In this document: positions 1 through 5,154 of the stretch, one piece after another
How the letters are laid out: every line of letters starts with the position of its first letter
Position numbering within the stretch: position 1 is the first letter of the stretch
Assembly (NCBI GenBank): GCA_945956975.1
Contig: CAMFKC010000198.1
Span: forward strand, 1 to 5,679
Direction of reading: 5' to 3'
Length of the DNA stretch: 5,679 nt
Origin: an uncultured Methylocystaceae bacterium
Lineage (GTDB): Bacteria; Pseudomonadota; Alphaproteobacteria; Rhizobiales; Beijerinckiaceae
Made by a program: the position numbers and the translations under genes
The notes under the pieces: model-generated
Seen by the model: the letters and a program-made list of their open reading frames with translations, nothing else
Database searches by the model: none
What the model was told of the DNA's origin: nothing

Positions 1-1
1 G

Positions 2-343
2 TTCATGTCGTGGGCGTACAAGGACAAGCCCGAGATGACGGCGCAGCTTGCCGAGCAATATACGCTCGCGGGCAATTCCAACGATGCGCTGGTGATTCCC
101 GCGGGCCTCGCCTTCGCACGGTCGATCGCGAAGAAGCCGGACCTCGAACTCTACCAGCCCGACAAGCGCCACCCGAGCGTCGCCGGCACCTATCTGGCGG
201 CGGCGACCTCCTATGCGGCCTTCACGCGCAAGTCGCCGGTCGGCAATCCCTCCACGATGGGGCTCGACGCGGCGACTGTCGCGCATCTGCAGGAAACGGC
301 GTGGGAGACGGTGAAGGATTATTACGGCGATCTGGGATCGTAG
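2..343 (+). CDS. SGNH/GDSL-family hydrolase, C-terminal fragment (5' end outside window)
   Basis: The reading frame is open to the left edge, so this is the last 113 codons of a longer gene and the ATG at 5 is internal. Near the middle lies a PDKRHPS segment with Asp54 and His57 (fragment numbering), followed by AGTYLAA. This matches the C-terminal DxxH block that supplies the Asp and His of the catalytic triad in SGNH hydrolases/esterases. The nucleophilic Ser, the oxyanion Gly and the Asn blocks would be upstream and are not visible. The tail after the His block (FTRKSPVGN and then a helix-rich end) resembles SGNH proteins of the DUF4886-like kind. Substrate and cell location cannot be told from this fragment. 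It ends with TAG and converges on ruvA, with a palindromic element between them. Confidence 0.72.
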   Translation, partial: FMSWAYKDKPEMTAQLAEQYTLAGNSNDALVIPAGLAFARSIAKKPDLELYQPDKRHPSVAGTYLAAATSYAAFTRKSPVGNPSTMGLDAATVAHLQETAWETVKDYYGDLGS

Positions 344-364
344 CCGCTTCTCCCACCACAAAAA

Positions 365-461
365 CCTCATCCTGAGGAGCGATGCGCAGCATCGCGTCTC
401 GAAGGATGCGGGCATCGGCCATGCTTCGAGACGGCGCTTTCAGCGCCTCCTCAGCATGAGG
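365..461. repeat. 97-nt cloverleaf-forming palindromic element (dispersed-repeat type)
   Basis: The ends, cctcatcctgaggag (365-379) and ctcctcagcatgagg (447-461), are reverse complements with one mismatch (C371/C455). Inside lie three arms in tandem. The first is gcgatgc/gcatcgc with loop gca (379-395). The second is gtctcgaag/cttcgagac (396-404 with 424-432), enclosing a smaller gatgc/gcatc hairpin (405-416). The third is ggcgct/agcgcc with loop ttc (433-447). The stems abut with essentially no unpaired junction bases, giving a four-way cloverleaf. From memory, elements beginning CCTCATCCTGAGGAG and containing GTCTCGAAGGATG are widely repeated in Rhizobiales genomes. It sits between two convergent genes and has no U-tract, so a terminator role is possible but not shown. 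No ORF or terminal direct repeat is evident. Confidence 0.85.
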
Positions 462-487
462 GAGAGTGGAACCAGCGAGACGAGAGC

Positions 488-1105
488 CTAGCTCGCCAGT
501 TCCTTCAGCCCGCGCCGGATCAGCGCGCTCGTCTCGGCGCTCTCGCCGAGCGCCTTCACGCTGGCCGCAACCGCGGCGGCGGCCTGCGGCCGGCCGTAGC
601 CGAGATTGACCAGCGCCGAGATGGCGTCCTGCACGGGCTTGGGCGCGCCCTTCGCCTCGACCTCACCGGCGAGCCTGGCGACGACAGGATCGACTGCCGA
701 CAGAGCCGGCGCCTTGTCCTTCATCTCCGCCACGATCCGCGCGGCGAGCTTCGGCCCCACGCCCGGCGCGCGCGACACGGCCGCCTTGTCCTGCGTGCCG
801 ATGGCGGTGGCCAGCTCCGCAGGCGACATGATGCCGAGGATGGCGAGCGCGACCTTGGCGCCCACGCCCTGCACGCTTTGCAGCAGGCGGAACCAGTCGC
901 GCTCCGCGTCGCTGGTGAAGCCGAACAGCCGGATCGCGTCCTCGCGCACCTGCGTCTCGATGGCGAGCGATGCGGTCTCTCCGGCCTGCGGCAGTTTCTG
1001 CAGCGTGCGCGAGGAGCATTGCACGACATAGCCGACGCCGTTGACATCGAGGATGACGAAATCCTCGCCGTAGGAATCGATCAGTCCTTTCAGCTTTCCG
1101 ATCAT
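488..1105 (-). CDS. ruvA: Holliday junction branch migration protein RuvA
   Basis: This 205-aa protein has the normal RuvA length. RuvA tetramers bind four-way Holliday junctions and load the RuvB motor for branch migration in recombinational repair. Visible domains: an N-terminal OB-fold (MIGKLKG to about residue 64); a middle domain with two helix-hairpin-helix motifs (SVQGVGAKVALAILG at 77-91 and APGVGPKLAARIVAEM at 113-128); a linker; and the C-terminal RuvB-contacting three-helix domain (about 155-205, with ALVNLGYGRPQA). The acidic pin residues Glu55-Asp56 fall at the same positions as in E. coli RuvA. The ATG overlaps the TGA of ruvC by 4 nt (ATGA), and an AAGGA ribosome site (1113-1117) lies 7 nt upstream, so translation is probably coupled to ruvC. 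It ends with TAG. No ruvB follows: the next gene to the left is convergent. Confidence 0.97.
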   Translation of the reverse strand: MIGKLKGLIDSYGEDFVILDVNGVGYVVQCSSRTLQKLPQAGETASLAIETQVREDAIRLFGFTSDAERDWFRLLQSVQGVGAKVALAILGIMSPAELATAIGTQDKAAVSRAPGVGPKLAARIVAEMKDKAPALSAVDPVVARLAGEVEAKGAPKPVQDAISALVNLGYGRPQAAAAVAASVKALGESAETSALIRRGLKELAS

Positions 1106-1626
1106 CCCGCGATCCTTGCCGAGACCTTGGCCGCGAGCGCCCGCGCGCCGCGATGCTGCGCATGGCAGATCGCCACCGCCAGCGCATCCGCCGCATCGGC
1201 GCTCTTGGCGTCGCATTTCGGCAGCAGCACGCGCACCATCATCGCGACCTGAGCCTTCTCGGCATGGCCCGCGCCGACCACCGTCTTCTTCACGAGATTT
1301 GCCGCATATTCGGCCACGCTCACCCCGATCAGCGTCGGCGCGAGCAGCGCGATGCCGCGCGCCTGTCCGAGCTTCAGCGCCGATTGCGGGTCGCGGTTGA
1401 CGAACGTCTCCTCCACCGCCGCCTCGTGGGGCGCGTGGGCGGCCAGCACAAGCGCCAGCCCCTCGTGCAATTGCCGCAGCCGTTCGGCCAGCGACAGCGC
1501 GGCGTCCGAATGCAGCGTGCCGCAGGCGACGAAGGACAGCCGCGACCCCTCGGCCTCGATCACGCCCCAGCCGGTGTTGCGGAGGCCCGGATCGATCCCG
1601 ATGATGCGAATCGCGCTGCGTTGCAT
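1102..1626 (-). CDS. ruvC: Crossover junction endodeoxyribonuclease RuvC
   Basis: This 174-aa RNase H-fold resolvase cuts Holliday junctions symmetrically and works with RuvA and RuvB in the cytoplasm. The four acidic metal ligands expected of RuvC are present: Asp12 in IGIDPGLRNTGWG, Glu72 in VEETFVNRDP, and Asp144 and Asp147 in SADAADALAVAICH. The signature SALKLGQARG and the GAGHAEKAQV segment are also intact, so it should be active. I chose the ATG at 1626 because MQRSAIRIIGIDPG fits the family N-terminus; a GTG at 1641 would add MYSFL. Neither start has a clear Shine-Dalgarno. The gene follows the lipoprotein gene by 42 nt on the same strand and overlaps ruvA by 4 nt. The usual upstream partner yebC is not there. 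Confidence 0.96.
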   Translation of the reverse strand: MQRSAIRIIGIDPGLRNTGWGVIEAEGSRLSFVACGTLHSDAALSLAERLRQLHEGLALVLAAHAPHEAAVEETFVNRDPQSALKLGQARGIALLAPTLIGVSVAEYAANLVKKTVVGAGHAEKAQVAMMVRVLLPKCDAKSADAADALAVAICHAQHRGARALAAKVSARIAG

Positions 1627-1652
1627 CAGGAAAGAATACACGCTTTGCGACA

Positions 1653-1667
1653 GGCGCCGGTAGCGCC
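1653..1667 (-). other. Small stem-loop between the lipoprotein gene and ruvC
   Basis: A perfect 5-bp inverted repeat, ggcgc (1653-1657) and gcgcc (1663-1667) with a 5-nt loop, lies immediately after the TAG of the upstream lipoprotein gene and before ruvC. It lacks a run of T on the transcribed side, so it is not a convincing intrinsic terminator. It could attenuate read-through or protect an mRNA end. In GC-rich DNA such a short stem could also arise by chance. Confidence 0.3.
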
Positions 1668-1668
1668 C

Positions 1669-2415
1669 CTATCGGCTGCGGCTGGAGCCGAAGGCTATAT
1701 CTGCGACAATGCGCGCGCTCTTGCCGGAAGGCTGGGGCGTCACGCCTGCCGGGAGCTTCACGCGCGCCGCCATTTCCAAAGACCGCAACCGGGCGACCCC
1801 GACATCTGGAAATTCCTTCTTCACAGCCGCATAGTCTTCTCCGGTCACATCGACGCAGCCGGCCGGCGAGTCCCACAACTTCCGGGCGACGAAGGAGTCG
1901 ACGGCGCCGGTGATGGCCGGCGGTGCGATATCGTTCCTGGCGACCTGTCCGCTGTCGATCAGAGTGCGGATCACCTGTCCGAGGATTGCGGCGGATTCAT
2001 CGAAACTGACGTCGCGCACGTCGTCGAAGCGCGTTTCGTTTTTGCCGCTGAGGATGCAATGGCGCGCGAAGAAGAGCCAATCGTGGACCATGTAGGCCGG
2101 CGCGTAGCCCCAAGGCGAGAATCCCGCGAAGGGCTGTACGATGCGCGGGATAGAACCGCCGTCTGTATACATCAGGCCTGGCTTGATGGTTCGGGCCGTT
2201 CCGTCGCTGCGCGCATGTGTGAAGCGCAGTGGATCGTGCGGCGCAGGCACGAACACGAATTTACCGTCGCCGGCGCCCCCGCCTTCGCCGACCCACATGA
2301 CAAACAATCGCCCGTCGAGCCGGCCCGCGGTTTGCTCGTCGAAACGAACGCCGCCGCACGCTGTGAGCGCCAGCGCGGACACAAGGCATAGCAACAGGAT
2401 TCTCAGATTTCGCAT
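1669..2415 (-). CDS. Predicted lipoprotein with DUF1353-like domain
   Basis: This 248-aa protein opens with a lipoprotein signal peptide: MRNLR, a hydrophobic core, then the lipobox LTAC with the lipidated Cys at position 20. It should be anchored to the inner or outer membrane on the periplasmic side. The middle carries TDGGSIPR (84-91), followed by PWGYAPAYMVHDWLF (101-115). The TDGxSIP...HDWL pairing is what I know of the DUF1353 family, whose function is not established and which also occurs in phage genomes. The C-terminal half (120-248) is soluble and unrecognised. The start at 2415 is preferred because it begins the signal peptide and has a G6 tract (2425-2430) 9 nt upstream as ribosome site. 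The frame stays open to 2616, but that stretch is not protein-like and overlaps cydA. It reads away from cydA and toward ruvC. No functional link to ruvCA is evident. Confidence 0.82.
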   Translation of the reverse strand: MRNLRILLLCLVSALALTACGGVRFDEQTAGRLDGRLFVMWVGEGGGAGDGKFVFVPAPHDPLRFTHARSDGTARTIKPGLMYTDGGSIPRIVQPFAGFSPWGYAPAYMVHDWLFFARHCILSGKNETRFDDVRDVSFDESAAILGQVIRTLIDSGQVARNDIAPPAITGAVDSFVARKLWDSPAGCVDVTGEDYAAVKKEFPDVGVARLRSLEMAARVKLPAGVTPQPSGKSARIVADIAFGSSRSR

Positions 2416-2424
2416 GACGATACG

Positions 2425-2430
2425 CCCCCC
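2425..2430 (-). promoter_or_regulatory. G-tract ribosome binding site of the lipoprotein gene
   Basis: On the minus strand six consecutive G residues (GGGGGGCG) lie 9 nt before the ATG at 2415. This supports the start at the signal peptide over the longer open frame. It is the only purine-rich site in suitable range, but it departs from the AGGAG consensus. Confidence 0.5.
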
Positions 2431-2434
2431 ACTT

Positions 2435-2480
2435 GCGCAGGCTAACAGTTTATGTGCGCAATTGTCGCGTGGGCCTGCGC
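2435..2480. promoter_or_regulatory. Divergent intergenic region with repeated GCGCA half-sites (candidate operator)
   Basis: The 136 nt between the divergent lipoprotein gene and cydA hold a perfect 8-bp inverted repeat, gcgcaggc (2435-2442) and gcctgcgc (2473-2480). A third GCGCA begins at 2456, inside GCGCAATTGTCGC (2456-2468), which has a CAATTG core. The three half-sites begin at 2435, 2456 and 2476, about two DNA turns apart, which would put bound proteins on one face. Quinol oxidases of this type are often controlled by redox two-component regulators (RegA/ActR/RoxR) or FNR/Anr proteins. I see no clear TTGAT-N4-ATCAA FNR box and no convincing -35/-10 pair. The operator role is inference. 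Confidence 0.35.
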
Positions 2481-2538
2481 TGGACCCAGCCATTGGCCGC
2501 TTTAGATGATTGCCGTAGAGGCCGCAGGGCTGAATGGC

Positions 2539-2542
2539 GGAG
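2539..2542 (+). promoter_or_regulatory. GGAG ribosome binding site deciding the cydA start
   Basis: GGAG at 2539-2542 sits 9 nt before the ATG at 2552, supporting that start. An alternative AGGG at 2526-2529 lies 4 nt before the upstream in-frame ATG at 2534, so the two starts are not fully separable from sequence alone. Confidence 0.5.
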
Positions 2543-2551
2543 CCGCACTCG

Positions 2552-3958
2552 ATGCCCGATTTTACCGCGATCGATCTCGCCAGGATCCAGTTCGCCTTCA
2601 CGATCAGCTTCCACATCGTCTATCCCGCCTTTTCAATCGGGCTGGCGAGCTATCTGGCGACCCTGAATTTCCTGTCGCTGTGGACGGGCGACCGCACCTA
2701 TCTCCAGCTCTTCGACTACTGGAAGCGCATCTTCGCCATAGCCTTCGGCATGGGCGTCGTCTCGGGCGTGGTGATGAGCTACCAGTTCGGCACCAACTGG
2801 AGCGTCTTCGCCGACAAGACCGGCCCCATCCTCGGGCCACTGATGGGCTATGAGGTCCTCTCCGCCTTCTTCCTCGAGGCGGGCTTTCTCGGCGTCGTGC
2901 TGTTCGGCCGCAACCGCGTCGGGCCCGTCCTGCACTTCTTCGCGACGTTGATGGTCGCGCTCGGCACCTTCGCATCAGCCTTCTGGATTCTGTCGGTCAA
3001 CAGCTGGATGCAGACCCCGGCCGGCTACGCCGTCAATGCGCAGGGCCAGTTCATTCCGGCCGACTGGTTCGCCGCCATCTTCAATCCGTCCTTCCCCTAT
3101 CGTCTCGTCCATATGGTTCTGGCGGCCTATCTCACGACGTCTCTGGCTGTCGGCGCCGTCGGCGCGCTGCATCTCCTGCGCGGCGATCGCTCGGCGTCGG
3201 TGCGCACCATGTTCTCGATGGCCATGTGGATGGCCGCCATCGTCGCGCCGATCCAGATTTTCGCGGGCGACATGCACGGCCTCAACACGCTCGAGCATCA
3301 GCCCGCCAAGATCGCCGCGATGGAGGGGCATTTCGAGGGCGAGAAGGGCGCGCCGCTGATCCTGTTCGGCATGCCCGACATGGCCAATGCCCGCACGAAC
3401 TACAAGCTTGCGGTTCCCTATCTCGGGTCCCTCATCCTCACGCATTCGCTCGATGGCTACGTGCCCGGCCTCAAGGATTTCCCGCGTGAAAACTGGCCGC
3501 CGGCGCCGATCGTCTTCTGGTCGTTCCGCGTAATGGTCGGGCTCGGCTTCGCCATGCTGGGCCTCGGCCTCTGGGGTCTGTTCGCGCGCTGGCGGGGCGT
3601 CTTCTACGACAACGGCTGGTTGCATCGCGCGGCCTTCGTCATGGGTCCCGCGGGCTTCATCGCCGTGCTGGCCGGCTGGATCACGACGGAAGTCGGCCGC
3701 CAGCCCTTCGTCGTGCAGGGCTTGCTGCGCACCGCGGACGCCGCATCGCCGATCGCCGCGCCTGCGGTCGCAGCCTCGCTCATCGGCTTCGTCATCGTCT
3801 ACGCGACCGTCATGGCCTTCGGCTTCGTCTATATCGGCGTGTTGATGAACAAGCCGCCGGATGCGCCGGCGCCAGTCGACGAGGATGCGCCGATGCGCGC
3901 CGCCGGCACGGCGCCGGGCGTCGCGGCGGAGCTCGGCGCGCAGGGCGGAGCGCATTGA
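2552..3958 (+). CDS. cydA: Cytochrome bd-type (cyanide-insensitive) ubiquinol oxidase subunit I
   Basis: This 468-aa polytopic inner-membrane subunit carries the quinol site and hemes; with CydB it reduces O2 to water. Conserved residues by comparison with E. coli CydA: His21 (heme d/b595 region), His187 and Met328 (heme b558 pair, the latter in FWSFRVMVG), Glu101 and Glu109 (GYEVLSAFFLEA, proton path), Lys253 and Glu258 (quinol site, in HQPAKIAAMEG), and Glu380 before GRQP. The segment after GRQP is short and reads FVVQGLLRTADAASP. With a total well under the roughly 520 aa of E. coli CydA, this marks the short Q-loop form typical of CIO oxidases (CioA). The tail (435-468) is a Pro/Ala/acid-rich hydrophilic extension. 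The start at 2552 is chosen for its GGAG and family-like MPDFTAIDLARIQFAF; ATG 2534 would add six residues. It is followed 2 nt later by cydB. No cydDC exporter genes are visible. Confidence 0.96.
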   Translation: MPDFTAIDLARIQFAFTISFHIVYPAFSIGLASYLATLNFLSLWTGDRTYLQLFDYWKRIFAIAFGMGVVSGVVMSYQFGTNWSVFADKTGPILGPLMGYEVLSAFFLEAGFLGVVLFGRNRVGPVLHFFATLMVALGTFASAFWILSVNSWMQTPAGYAVNAQGQFIPADWFAAIFNPSFPYRLVHMVLAAYLTTSLAVGAVGALHLLRGDRSASVRTMFSMAMWMAAIVAPIQIFAGDMHGLNTLEHQPAKIAAMEGHFEGEKGAPLILFGMPDMANARTNYKLAVPYLGSLILTHSLDGYVPGLKDFPRENWPPAPIVFWSFRVMVGLGFAMLGLGLWGLFARWRGVFYDNGWLHRAAFVMGPAGFIAVLAGWITTEVGRQPFVVQGLLRTADAASPIAAPAVAASLIGFVIVYATVMAFGFVYIGVLMNKPPDAPAPVDEDAPMRAAGTAPGVAAELGAQGGAH

Positions 3959-3960
3959 CG

Positions 3961-4968
3961 ATGGAAAGCCTCGACCTCCCCTTCCTTTGGGCCGGCATCA
4001 TCGCCTTCGCGGTTCTGCTCTACACGCTGCTCGACGGTTTCGACCTCGGCATCGGCATTCTTTTTCCCTTCATGCGCGACGGCGACCAGCGCGGCCGGAT
4101 GCTCTCGACCATCGCGCCGGTATGGGACGGCAACGAGACCTGGCTCGTGCTCGGCGGCGGCGGCCTGCTCGCCGTCTTTCCTCTCGCCTATTCGATCGTG
4201 CTGTCGGCGCTCTATGCGCCGATCATCCTCATGCTGCTGGCGCTGGTCTTCCGCGGCGTCGCCTTCGAATTCCGCTGGCAGACGCCGCGCGCGCGAAAGA
4301 TATGGGATCGCGCCTTCGCGCTTGGCTCGCTGGGCGCTGCCGTGGCGCAGGGCCTTGCGCTCGGCGCGCTCGTGCAGGGGATTCCGGTCGCCAACCGCGC
4401 CTATGCGGGAGGCTGGTGGGACTGGCTCACGCCCTTCAGCATCCTCACGGCCATCGGCCTCACCCTCGGCTATGCGCTGCAGGGCGCCTGCTGGCTGATC
4501 ATGAAGACGGACGGCCGCCTGCAGCGGCAGGCCTACGATCTCGCGAAATTCCTCGCGCCTGCCTTTCTCGCTTCCATCGCCGCCGTCAGCCTGTGGACGC
4601 CCTTCCTCAGCGCGACCTATTCCTCGAACTGGTTTTCCTGGCCGCGCATCCTGCTCGTGCTGCCGGTGCCGCTGCTGGTCGCGCTCGCCGGTTTCGTGCT
4701 GGTCTCGGGGATAGCGCGCGAGAAGGAGCGTTCCCCCTATTTCGCGACACAGGCGCTGTTCGTGCTCGGCTTCGTCGGGCTCGGCGTCAGCTTCTATCCC
4801 TACATGGTGCCCAACAGCGTCACGATCTGGCAGGCCGCGGCGCCCGACAAGAGCCTCGGCTTCCTGCTGGTCGGCGCGGCGCCGCTGCTTGCCATGGTGC
4901 TCGCCTATACCGCCTACGCCTACTGGGTCTTTCGCGGCAAGACGCCGGAAGATCATCACGGCTATTGA
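3961..4968 (+). CDS. cydB: Cytochrome bd-type ubiquinol oxidase subunit II
   Basis: This 335-aa, highly hydrophobic subunit has several predicted membrane spans and pairs with CydA in the inner membrane. Family motifs are intact: DGFDLGIGILFPF (25-37), IAPVWDGNETWLVLGGGGL (51-69), LSALYAPIILMLLALVFRG (81-99) and GVAFEFRW (99-106). The length and the WDGNETWLV/GVAFEFR blocks match CioB-like CydB proteins. The ATG at 3961 is 2 nt after the cydA stop, with GGAG at 3947-3950 inside the cydA end. A TTG at 3955 overlapping the cydA stop would add two residues and is less likely. The stop TGA overlaps the start of the next small gene by 1 nt (TGATG). The gene is not truncated and shows no frameshift. 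Confidence 0.96.
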   Translation: MESLDLPFLWAGIIAFAVLLYTLLDGFDLGIGILFPFMRDGDQRGRMLSTIAPVWDGNETWLVLGGGGLLAVFPLAYSIVLSALYAPIILMLLALVFRGVAFEFRWQTPRARKIWDRAFALGSLGAAVAQGLALGALVQGIPVANRAYAGGWWDWLTPFSILTAIGLTLGYALQGACWLIMKTDGRLQRQAYDLAKFLAPAFLASIAAVSLWTPFLSATYSSNWFSWPRILLVLPVPLLVALAGFVLVSGIAREKERSPYFATQALFVLGFVGLGVSFYPYMVPNSVTIWQAAAPDKSLGFLLVGAAPLLAMVLAYTAYAYWVFRGKTPEDHHGY

Positions 4969-5072
4969 TGCCGCCCCTCGCGCGACGATTGCTGTGGTTC
5001 GCGGCGCTGTATGCGGGGGGCGTAATAGCGGTGGGAGCCTTGGCTTACGCGCTGCGTTTCGTCACCCGCTGA
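4968..5072 (+). CDS. DUF2474-like small membrane subunit of bd-type oxidase (CydX-like)
   Basis: This is a 34-aa gene (MPPLARRLLWF to RFVTR). Its ATG shares the A of the cydB TGA stop (TGATG), which is strong evidence of translational coupling. Residues 8-29 form one hydrophobic span, preceded by Arg6-Arg7 and followed by Arg30 and Arg34. The pattern RxLLWFxxLYxGGVxxxGxLAYxLRxxxR resembles the DUF2474 family, short single-span proteins encoded after cioAB/cydAB. CydX/CydS/CydH-type peptides stabilise the heme pocket of bd oxidases, so a similar structural role is inferred. It is the last gene of the operon. A GGAAG at 4947-4951 is too far away (16 nt) to be a good ribosome site, which again favours coupling. 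The family call is from recognition, not a search. Confidence 0.83.
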   Translation: MPPLARRLLWFAALYAGGVIAVGALAYALRFVTR

Positions 5073-5097
5073 CAGCCGAAGGAAATTTGCCCGCATG

Positions 5098-5115
5098 GCC
5101 GGTCTGAAGACCGGC
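5098..5115. repeat. REP palindrome 1 of an inverted pair
   Basis: Perfect 18-nt palindrome: arms gccggtct (5098-5105) and agaccggc (5108-5115) around GA. Its reverse complement (gccggtcttcagaccggc) shares the gccg...tcTTCAGA...cggc frame with the second palindrome, so the two units are related and face opposite ways. It is flanked on the right by gctcccgg. It lies 25 nt after the small oxidase subunit stop and is presumably a recognition site of the adjacent RAYT. Confidence 0.82.
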
Positions 5116-5127
5116 GCTCCCGGAACC

Positions 5128-5145
5128 GCCGCTCTTCAGAGCGGC
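5128..5145. repeat. REP palindrome 2 of an inverted pair
   Basis: Perfect 18-nt palindrome: arms gccgctct (5128-5135) and agagcggc (5138-5145) around TC. Against palindrome 1 in reverse complement it differs only in compensating stem positions (G/C swaps at the fifth base pair), which indicates selection for the hairpin rather than the sequence. It ends 9 nt before the RAYT stop codon. The two palindromes with the 12-nt spacer make a BIME-like unit (5098-5145). Confidence 0.82.
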
Positions 5146-5154
5146 AGGCGTGGC

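Noticed and set aside
222..422. Open minus-strand frame of 66 codons across the cloverleaf repeat
   Set aside because: Half of it is translation of the palindromic element and the rest is antisense to the hydrolase gene; it has no ribosome site and no family resemblance.
1106..1876. Upstream extension of the ruvA frame to 1876
   Set aside because: The extension is out of frame with ruvC, which overlaps it fully; the ATG at 1105 with AAGGA is the proper RuvA start.
1153..2391. Long plus-strand open frame of 412 codons opposite ruvC and the lipoprotein gene
   Set aside because: It is antisense to two genes with clear conserved motifs, is Arg/His/Gln-rich as expected for a GC-driven shadow frame, and shows no domain.
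2416..2551. FNR/Anr box or sigma-70 promoter upstream of cydA
   Set aside because: No TTGAT-N4-ATCAA match was found, and the best -35-like hexamer near 2480-2485 with an A/T-rich stretch at 2501-2510 matches consensus too poorly to call.
2416..2616. Longer N-terminus for the lipoprotein gene starting at 2616
   Set aside because: The added 67 residues precede a complete lipoprotein signal peptide, overlap the start of cydA, and do not look like protein sequence.
2975..3955. Minus-strand open frame of 326 codons opposite cydA
   Set aside because: Composition (Arg, Glu, Asp, His, Gly rich) is typical of antisense to a hydrophobic GC-rich gene; cydA in the other strand is unambiguous.
3829..4959. 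Minus-strand open frame of 376 codons opposite cydB
   Set aside because: Same charged, low-complexity shadow composition; it runs through the cydA/cydB junction and has no recognisable motif.
5098..5145. Intrinsic terminator of the oxidase operon
   Set aside because: The hairpins are strong but neither is followed by a T-run on either strand; the pair is better explained as REP elements, though they may slow transcription.
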